From the NCBI GenBank assembly GCA_913773715.1, contig CAJYHD010000605.1, forward strand, positions 1 through 9,562: 9,562 nucleotides of DNA. Direction: 5' to 3'. Positions 1-4,514 of the stretch are shown here, in pieces (position 1 is the first letter of the stretch; the number at the start of each line of letters is the position of its first letter). The translations under genes and the position numbers were made by a program. This DNA is from an uncultured Sphingobium sp. (GTDB lineage: Bacteria; Pseudomonadota; Alphaproteobacteria; Sphingomonadales; Sphingomonadaceae). Under the pieces are notes generated by a model. That model saw nothing but the letters and a program-made list of their open reading frames with translations. It was not told the origin of the DNA and did not search any database.

Positions 1-1203
1 GCCGTCGAGGAAGCGGCTGTTCACCAATTTGCCCGGCCCAGTATAGGCTTCGTCATGGATCGGCTTGTCCGCCTCGCCATCGGCGGCGACGACGCGCTCG
101 ACTGGCAACATATATTTGCGCGCGAAATCGAGGTCGCGCTGGTCATGCGCGGGCACGCCCATCACCGCGCCGGTGCCATAGTCCATCAGCACGAAATTGG
201 CGATGAAGACGGGCAACTGCCATGCCGGGTCGAACGGATGCACCACCGACAGGCCGGTATCGAAGCCCAGCTTCTCCGCCGTCTCCAGTTCCGCCGCGGT
301 CGTCCCGCCTTCCTTGCAGAGCGCGATGAAGGCGGCAGCATCGGCATTGTTCGCCGCCACCGCCTGCGCCACCGGATGGTCGGCGGCAATCGCGACGAAG
401 CTCGCGCCGAAGATCGTGTCGGGGCGCGTCGAATAGACGGAAATGCCGGCGCCTGCCTCGACGCCTTCCAGCTCCTCCCGCTCGGGGAAGGGCGAAAATT
501 CGAAGCAGAACTGCAAGCCCTTCGACCGCCCGATCCAGTTTTCCTGCATCGTGCGGACCTTGTCGGGCCACTGGTCAAGGCCGGCCAGCCCTTCGAGCAG
601 ATCGTCGCCGAACTGCGTGATCTTGAGGAACCACTGGTTGAGCTTGCGCTTCTCGACCACCGCGCCCGATCGCCAGCCCTTGCCGTCGATCACCTGCTCG
701 TTCGCCAGCACGGTCATGTCGACCGGGTCCCAATTGACCGCCGACTCCTTGCGATAGACGAGGCCCGCTTCCAGCATGTCCAGGAACAGCGCCTGCTCAT
801 GGCCGTAATAGTCCGACTCGCAGGTCGCGAGTTCTCTGGACCAGTCGATCGCGAAACCGAGCTTCTTGAGCTGTGCGCGCATGTTGGCGATATTGTCGCG
901 CGTCCAGCTGCCCGGATGCACCTTCTTTTCCATCGCCGCATTCTCGGCGGGCATGCCGAACGCGTCCCAGCCCATCGGATGCAGCACTTCATGCCCTGTC
1001 ATCCGGCGGAAGCGGGCCAGCACGTCGCCCATCGAATAGTTGCGGACATGGCCGATATGGATGCGCCCGGACGGATAGGGGAACATCTCCAGCACATAGC
1101 TGCGCGGCTTGGTGGAGGCGTCATCCGCCTTGAAGCTCTGCTTCTCCTCCCAGACCGCCTGCCAGCGGGCATCGGCTTCCAAGGGGTTGAAACGCCTTTG
1201 CAT
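1..1203 (-). CDS. leuS: Leucyl-tRNA synthetase, N-terminal part (3' end outside window)
   Basis: Class I aminoacyl-tRNA synthetase that charges tRNA-Leu with leucine in the cytoplasm. The reverse strand reads without a stop from an ATG at 1203 to the window edge, giving 401 residues; bacterial LeuRS is usually about 800-870, so roughly half is here. The N-terminus [15 protein letters not shown] is typical. The ATP-binding HIGH signature is H49-I50-G51-H52 within [22 protein letters not shown]. The CP1 editing domain begins around residue 225 and contains the threonine-rich [12 protein letters not shown] (about 258-269) and [11 protein letters not shown] (about 348-357) with its conserved aspartate. 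The KMSKS loop and anticodon-binding domain lie beyond the left edge. AGGGA sits 7 nt before the ATG as a ribosome binding site. It lies downstream of and co-directional with the DUF3576 gene, 116 bp away. In related genomes lptE and holA often follow, which cannot be checked here. Confidence 0.97.
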   Translation of the reverse strand, partial: MQRRFNPLEADARWQAVWEEKQSFKADDASTKPRSYVLEMFPYPSGRIHIGHVRNYSMGDVLARFRRMTGHEVLHPMGWDAFGMPAENAAMEKKVHPGSWTRDNIANMRAQLKKLGFAIDWSRELATCESDYYGHEQALFLDMLEAGLVYRKESAVNWDPVDMTVLANEQVIDGKGWRSGAVVEKRKLNQWFLKITQFGDDLLEGLAGLDQWPDKVRTMQENWIGRSKGLQFCFEFSPFPEREELEGVEAGAGISVYSTRPDTIFGASFVAIAADHPVAQAVAANNADAAAFIALCKEGGTTAAELETAEKLGFDTGLSVVHPFDPAWQLPVFIANFVLMDYGTGAVMGVPAHDQRDLDFARKYMLPVERVVAADGEADKPIHDEAYTGPGKLVNSRFLDG

Positions 1204-1226
1204 AGTATAATCCCTGCATCTCAGAA

Positions 1227-1301
1227 CCGTCCGCCCTGAGCCTGTCGAAGGGCCGTCCTTCTTCAGAAAGTGCAGGGCTTCGACTGGCTCAGCCCGAACG
1301 G
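1227..1301. repeat. Inverted pair of REP-like repeats (REPIN-like doublet)
   Basis: Two 27-nt copies of one repeat face each other across a 21-nt spacer: copy A at 1227-1253 (core CCTGAGCCTGTCGAAGG on plus) and copy B at 1275-1301 (same family on minus). The arms agree at 21 of 27 positions. Each copy can also fold alone into a 5-bp stem with an 11-nt loop GAGCC(T/A)GTCGA. Four of the six differences are compensatory within that stem: GCCCT/AGGGC in copy A becomes GGGCT/AGCCC in copy B. The pair sits in the 116-bp gap between the DUF3576 gene and leuS, so it would be transcribed as a hairpin if the two are cotranscribed. A third copy is at 3137-3163. Such short palindromic units are usually non-autonomous and moved by RAYT transposases encoded elsewhere; no such gene is in the window. 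Confidence 0.85.
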
Positions 1302-1319
1302 AAGTTTATGGTAAGAAGC

Positions 1320-1766
1320 TTAGCCGATCGCCATGCGGCGAAGGTCGCGGGCCTTGGTGAGGATGATCTCCTCCAGCTTCTGCGTCGTCGCGGCCTTGAC
1401 CGGCGCATCAACCCACTGGCCACCCTGCGACACCTGACGGCTTGCCGCGACGCGCAATGCGTCCGCGCGCAGATCCTGATCCAGAATCGACACGGTCAGC
1501 TTCATCCGCTCGGTCGGCGTATTGGGGTTGATGTACCAGTCGGTGACGATCACCCCGCCGTTCGAATCGGTCTGCACCATCGGCATGAACGACAGCGTGT
1601 CGAGGCTCGCGCGCCAGAGATAAGCGTTGACGCCGATCGTCGTCACCTTCGACGCGGCAAGATCCGCCTTTGGCCGGTTCTTCGCACCGCCCCCGCACGC
1701 GGCGAGCGGCAGGAGCGCGGCCAGCATCAGGCTGGCGGAAACGGAAGCGGAAAGGCGGCGGACCAT
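1320..1766 (-). CDS. DUF3576 family lipoprotein
   Basis: Small envelope lipoprotein of unknown molecular function, 148 residues. The chosen ATG at 1766 gives a classic lipoprotein signal peptide: basic MVRR, a hydrophobic run, then the lipobox L21-A-A-C24 followed by GGG. Cys24 would be lipidated, and the Gly/Ala next to it do not suggest an inner-membrane retention signal. The mature part has the features of DUF3576: GVNAYLWRASLDTLSFMP (about 45-62), a central DWYINPNTPTERMKLTVSILD stretch, and a C-terminal helix LEEIILTKARDLRRMAIG. An upstream in-frame extension to 1925 is possible but would bury the signal peptide, so I reject it. AGGA lies 8 nt before the ATG. The family is commonly found upstream of leuS in alphaproteobacteria, as here. 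Outer-membrane location is inference. Confidence 0.88.
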   Translation of the reverse strand: MVRRLSASVSASLMLAALLPLAACGGGAKNRPKADLAASKVTTIGVNAYLWRASLDTLSFMPMVQTDSNGGVIVTDWYINPNTPTERMKLTVSILDQDLRADALRVAASRQVSQGGQWVDAPVKAATTQKLEEIILTKARDLRRMAIG

Positions 1767-1806
1767 CAGGCATGTCCTAGCTGAAAAAGACGAAAAACTG
1801 CCCGCT

Positions 1807-1834
1807 TCTATAGTGGCCACGCGCCATTGGGCAA
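1807..1834 (-). promoter_or_regulatory. Predicted sigma70-type promoter for DUF3576-leuS
   Basis: On the minus strand TTGCCC (1834-1829) is followed after 16 bp by TATAGA (1812-1807). Transcription would begin near position 1800, about 34 nt before the ATG at 1766, leaving room for the AGGA ribosome binding site. The -35 matches consensus only in its TTG half; the -10 is good. Prediction by eye only. Confidence 0.45.
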
Positions 1835-1868
1835 GGGGGCTGGCATTCCACCCGTCCCGGCGCATCAT

Positions 1869-1887
1869 GAGCATAGGGAACATGCTC
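1869..1887. promoter_or_regulatory. Perfect dyad GAGCAT-N7-ATGCTC in divergent control region
   Basis: A perfect 6-bp inverted repeat with a 7-nt centre (AGGGAAC) lies between the divergently transcribed DUF3576 gene and the exported-protein gene, about 35 bp upstream of the predicted DUF3576 -35 box. It could be an operator for a dimeric regulator or a chance dyad. In the rest of 1767-2008 I see no convincing small gene and no clear promoter for the plus-strand gene. Confidence 0.25.
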
Positions 1888-2008
1888 GACCGGAGTCTGT
1901 GTGTTCCGTGCAACAGGTCGGACAAATTGCCGTGGAGCCCCTAGCCAGTGGAGGCTTTTCGCGTGTAGAGCGTTACCAAAGATCAATTAGGGGGATGTGA
2001 GTCGGATC

Positions 2009-2731
2009 ATGCGTACGAACAGGGGACATTTAGCATTGGCAGGCTCGGCCATCGCCGTAGCTGGCTTCATGCTGTCTCCCGCGATCGGCGCGGTATCCGA
2101 GATGGTGCGTCCGCACGGTGATGCACGTGTTTCGCTTAGCGATCTCGGCAGCATCTCTTCCTTCACCCCGACGATCAAGGACCCGCGCCTTGCCGCCGCC
2201 TATGCGAAAATCGCGGCGTCGGCCAGCCGCCAAGGCTTCCGCTTCACCCCGACCAGCGGTTCACTGAGCGGCCAGCGTTCGATCACGGTCATGGTTCGTG
2301 CCAGTAACGACGGCATGCCGATAATGCGCACGATCGATCCGGTCGATATCAAGCCGGTCGCCTTCAGCCTGAACGGCGCGCATAACTGGCGCAAGTTCGC
2401 GCTGCCCGAAACGACGGGTCGCAAGGCGCTGGACCCGGTTCCGGTCGAAACGCTGGCGGACTCGAAGAATTTCTCGCTGGATGACGGCAAGAAGACCCGC
2501 TTCAGCACGAAGATGATCGTCGAAACGCGTCGCGAACCCGGCGAGCGAAACCCGGCTGCGGCGGAAAAGGATTATTCGCTGGATCTTGCCAGCTCCTATT
2601 CGCTGACCCGCAACCTGAACGTCACGGCGGGCGTGCGCTACAACAACAGCGTTGCGGGTCGCCTGACCCCGATGACCGACGACCGGCAGGACAGCCAGGC
2701 GGTCTATCTCGGCACGGTCTTCAAGTTCTGA
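2009..2731 (+). CDS. Exported protein of unknown function, likely outer-membrane associated
   Basis: I do not recognise a named family. From the ATG at 2009 it is 240 residues, opening with a signal peptide: MRTNRGH, a hydrophobic stretch LALAGSAIAVAGFML, then SPAIGA with cleavage likely near residue 28. The mature part has SFTPTIKDPRLAAAYAKIA (51-69), GFRFTP (76-81), a beta-rich RSITVMVRA (90-98), and a polar middle. The last 55 residues look like amphipathic beta-strands (YSLDLASSYSL, LNVTAGVRYNN, AVYLGTVFKF) ending in Phe, as outer-membrane barrel proteins do for BAM recognition. It is too short on visible strands to be a complete classical porin. A GTG at 1997 in frame is possible, but AGGGGG would then be only 2 nt away; the GTGA at 1997-2000 lies 8 nt before 2009, so I prefer 2009. 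The gene stands alone on plus, divergent from DUF3576. Confidence 0.7.
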   Translation: MRTNRGHLALAGSAIAVAGFMLSPAIGAVSEMVRPHGDARVSLSDLGSISSFTPTIKDPRLAAAYAKIAASASRQGFRFTPTSGSLSGQRSITVMVRASNDGMPIMRTIDPVDIKPVAFSLNGAHNWRKFALPETTGRKALDPVPVETLADSKNFSLDDGKKTRFSTKMIVETRREPGERNPAAAEKDYSLDLASSYSLTRNLNVTAGVRYNNSVAGRLTPMTDDRQDSQAVYLGTVFKF

Positions 2732-2743
2732 TTTTCGTAAAGT

Positions 2744-2765
2744 GCTGCCGGATCGATCTGGCGGC
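2744..2765 (+). terminator. Possible hairpin after the exported-protein gene
   Basis: The arms GCTGCCGGATC and GATCTGGCGGC pair along all 11 positions if two G-U pairs are allowed (the central bases would open as a loop). It begins 12 nt after the stop codon at 2731. No run of T follows, so it may be a weak or Rho-assisted terminator, or only a transcript-end stabiliser. Confidence 0.3.
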
Positions 2766-2795
2766 CTCTCCTGCTAATTCGGCTGATCGCTCGGC

Positions 2796-3119
2796 ATGAC
2801 AGCGATCATCTATATTTCCGCTGCTCTCGCCGAAATCGCGGGCTGCTTCGCCTTTTGGGCATGGTGGCGGCTCGACAAATCCATTCTATGGCTCGGCCCC
2901 GGCCTCATCTCGCTCGCCGTCTTCGCCTGGCTGCTCGCACAAGTGGACAGCGATCAGGCAGGCCGCGCCTACGCAGCCTATGGCGGTGTCTATATCCTCG
3001 CGGCTTTGTTCTGGCTCTGGATCGCCGAAGGCGTACGACCCGACCGCTGGGACGTGATCGGCGTGGCGGTCTGCCTGTGCGGGGCGGGGATCATCCTGCT
3101 GGGGCCACGCGGGGCGTAG
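2796..3119 (+). CDS. ynfA: YnfA / UPF0060 family four-helix membrane protein
   Basis: Small integral inner-membrane protein of 107 residues, the usual length for the family. Four hydrophobic segments are visible: about 3-22, 31-49, 62-79 and 86-103. Family marks are the early glutamate in AEIAGCF (E13), [16 protein letters not shown] (32-47), the signature [12 protein letters not shown] (56-67) and the C-terminal [10 protein letters not shown]. YnfA proteins resemble small multidrug resistance (SMR) transporters, and enterobacterial YnfA has been linked to efflux of toxic cations; the substrate here is unknown. The ATG at 2796 has no obvious Shine-Dalgarno sequence. It follows the exported-protein gene by 64 bp, and its 3' end converges on the ThiE-like gene with a REP repeat between them. 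Confidence 0.92.
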   Translation: MTAIIYISAALAEIAGCFAFWAWWRLDKSILWLGPGLISLAVFAWLLAQVDSDQAGRAYAAYGGVYILAALFWLWIAEGVRPDRWDVIGVAVCLCGAGIILLGPRGA

Positions 3120-3136
3120 TCGCCCCAACCAGAAAC

Positions 3137-3163
3137 CCGTTCGCCCTGAGCCTGTCGAAGGGC
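3137..3163 (+). repeat. Single REP-like repeat between convergent genes
   Basis: Third copy of the 27-nt repeat, differing from copy A (1227-1253) at only one position (T instead of C at position 5 of the unit). It carries the same stem GCCCT/AGGGC and loop GAGCCTGTCGA. It lies in the 55-bp gap between the converging ends of ynfA (3119) and the ThiE-like gene (3175), a typical place for REP units, where it could act as a transcript-end structure. Confidence 0.85.
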
Positions 3164-3174
3164 TTCTTCTTTAG

Positions 3175-3753
3175 CTACCCCTTCGATCGCCGACCACCCG
3201 TACCACTCAACCCATCGATAGCCGCCCACCCTTCAGCGCCCAGTCCCCGCAGCATCTTCCGATGTGAAACGCAAACGCCCCCCAGCGCCATCACCGGGGT
3301 TGAAGTCTGACGCGCAAGTGCCGCAAACCGCACTCGCCCGAGCGAACGCCCTCCAGGATGCGATTGGGTAGGGAACAGGGGCGATAGAAACGCGATATCC
3401 GCCCCTGCCCGCCGCGCTTCGACCAGTTCACGCACATCATGCACCGGAGTGCTCCGCAGCATCGGGCGCGCAGGCGCGGCAACGCCCCACCCATGCCACC
3501 CATCCGCGCGCCAGGCGTCCGCCATCCTCGCATCACCCGCCAGCATCAGCACTAGCCGCCGCCGTCGAGCAATCGCCCGCACCTTCTCGAACAAGGCACG
3601 CCGCGCCAGCGCTTCCGTCCGGTAATGGCGGAAAACAATCCCCGCCTTTCCTCGCGGCAGCCGCTCGACCGCCGCGAGCAACGCAGCATCCGACACGCGT
3701 TCGTCGGTGAACAGCCAGAGGCTGGGCAGCTTTTTGCGGTGGCTCTGTCGCAT
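3175..3753 (-). CDS. Divergent thiamine-phosphate synthase / TenI-like protein
   Basis: 192 residues with the ThiE/TenI TIM-barrel pattern (true ThiE joins HMP-diphosphate and thiazole phosphate to make thiamine phosphate). Recognisable parts in order: LWLFTDER (12-19, strand 1), GIVFRHYR (38-45, at the place of the QLREK strand), LVLMLAGD (67-74), RADGWHGWG (82-90, the GADGVHVGQ equivalent), STPVHDVRELVEARRAGADIAFLSPLFPTQSHPGG (101-135, the SAHT...GPIFPT region), TPVMALGGV (152-160) and GAEGWAAIDGL (172-182). Several residues that bind Mg-diphosphate in Bacillus ThiE are not seen: the Asn-Asp pair aligns to Ala-Gly, and the Asp after GVHxGQ is absent. It may be a TenI-like or otherwise altered enzyme, so I give no symbol. 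Its start lies 23 bp from that of the divergent yggS. No other thiamine gene and no TPP riboswitch is in view. Confidence 0.78.
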   Translation of the reverse strand: MRQSHRKKLPSLWLFTDERVSDAALLAAVERLPRGKAGIVFRHYRTEALARRALFEKVRAIARRRRLVLMLAGDARMADAWRADGWHGWGVAAPARPMLRSTPVHDVRELVEARRAGADIAFLSPLFPTQSHPGGRSLGRVRFAALARQTSTPVMALGGVCVSHRKMLRGLGAEGWAAIDGLSGTGGRRSKG

Positions 3754-3761
3754 CGCCCTCG

Positions 3762-3769
3762 CCTATAGC
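3762..3769. promoter_or_regulatory. Shared palindromic -10 element between ThiE-like gene and yggS
   Basis: The 23-bp gap holds the palindrome CTATAG (3763-3768). On plus it reads TATAGC (3764-3769), ending 7 nt before the yggS ATG. On minus it reads TATAGG (3767-3762), ending 8 nt before the ThiE-like ATG. Both distances place the expected transcription start at or next to the start codon, so both transcripts may be leaderless. No good -35 hexamer is visible in either direction. Confidence 0.4.
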
Positions 3770-3776
3770 AGCCCGC

Positions 3777-4514
3777 ATGACGACCGACAGCATCGAAGCC
3801 GCTTCCGAACGCCTCGCCGCCTTGCGTGACCGCATGGCGCGCGCCGCCCGCCTGACCGACCGTAGTGGCGATGACGTCACCCTCATTGCCGTTTCCAAGA
3901 CGCACGATGCCGATGCGATCCGCCCGCTCATCGCCGCAGGACAACGCGTGTTCGGCGAAAATCGTGTGCAGGAAAGTCAGGACAAATGGCCCGCCCTGCG
4001 CGCGGAACATCCCGACATCGCGCTGCACCTCGTCGGCCAGCTCCAATCGAACAAGGCCGCCGATGCGGTCGCGCTTTTCGATGCCATCCACGCGCTCGAC
4101 CGCCCCTCGCTGATCACCGCGCTCGCCAAAGCGATGAATGCAGCGGGTCGGCAAGTTCCCTGCTATATTCAGGTCAATATCGGCGCGGAGGATCAGAAGG
4201 GCGGCTGCCCGATTGCGCAAACGCCCGCGCTGATCGCCGCCGCGCGCAACGCCGACATCCCCGTCCTGGGTCTGATGTGCGTGCCGCCCGCCGATGTCGA
4301 ATCCGCGCCCTATTTCGCGCTGCTCGCAAAAATGGCGCGGGAAGAGGGCCTCCCGCGCCTGTCAATGGGCATGTCCGGCGACTATGAAACCGCGATCATG
4401 CTGGGCGCAACCGACATCCGCATCGGCACCGCCCTGTTCGGCGAACGCCCTGCCCCTGCGCGGCTTGATCCCGGCAGCGGCAGGGGAATGATCAGAAACT
4501 CCCGCGCAAAGTGA
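3777..4514 (+). CDS. yggS: YggS/PROSC family pyridoxal-phosphate homeostasis protein
   Basis: Cytoplasmic PLP-binding protein (PLPBP) of 245 residues. The family has an alanine-racemase-like N-terminal barrel without known catalysis; it buffers PLP and affects vitamin B6 and amino acid balance. The PLP lysine is K41 in LIAVSKTH. Other signatures are FGENRVQE (59-66), LHLVGQLQSNKA (83-94), IQVNIGAEDQKGG (131-143), LSMGMSGDYETAI (195-207) and IRIGTALFGER (214-224). The last 20 or so residues form a tail past the usual end of the fold, and their codons overlap the end of the convergent TonB receptor gene by 23 bp (4492-4514). No Shine-Dalgarno sequence precedes the ATG; a TATAGC box 7 nt upstream suggests a leaderless transcript. 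Confidence 0.95.
   Translation: MTTDSIEAASERLAALRDRMARAARLTDRSGDDVTLIAVSKTHDADAIRPLIAAGQRVFGENRVQESQDKWPALRAEHPDIALHLVGQLQSNKAADAVALFDAIHALDRPSLITALAKAMNAAGRQVPCYIQVNIGAEDQKGGCPIAQTPALIAAARNADIPVLGLMCVPPADVESAPYFALLAKMAREEGLPRLSMGMSGDYETAIMLGATDIRIGTALFGERPAPARLDPGSGRGMIRNSRAK

Noticed and set aside
55..1239. Long plus-strand open frame (394 codons) opposite leuS
   Set aside because: The minus strand carries an unmistakable LeuRS with its HIGH and editing motifs. The plus frame is Arg/His/Ala-rich, matches nothing I know, and is the usual shadow frame in GC-rich DNA.
1877..1907. GGAACA-N19-TGTTCC inverted repeat, considered as an EcfG (GGAAC-N16/17-CGTT) or LexA-type site
   Set aside because: There is no CGTT at the right spacing for EcfG, and the 19-nt gap does not fit LexA sites. 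The shorter GAGCAT-N7-ATGCTC dyad overlapping it is the better candidate.
1320..1925. Longer 201-residue form of the DUF3576 protein
   Set aside because: It would place 53 extra residues before the lipoprotein signal peptide and cover the promoter. The ATG at 1766 gives a proper signal peptide and ribosome binding site.
1777..1986. Possible 69-residue minus-strand protein upstream of DUF3576
   Set aside because: No ribosome binding site, no recognisable motif, and it covers the predicted DUF3576 promoter and the GAGCAT dyad.
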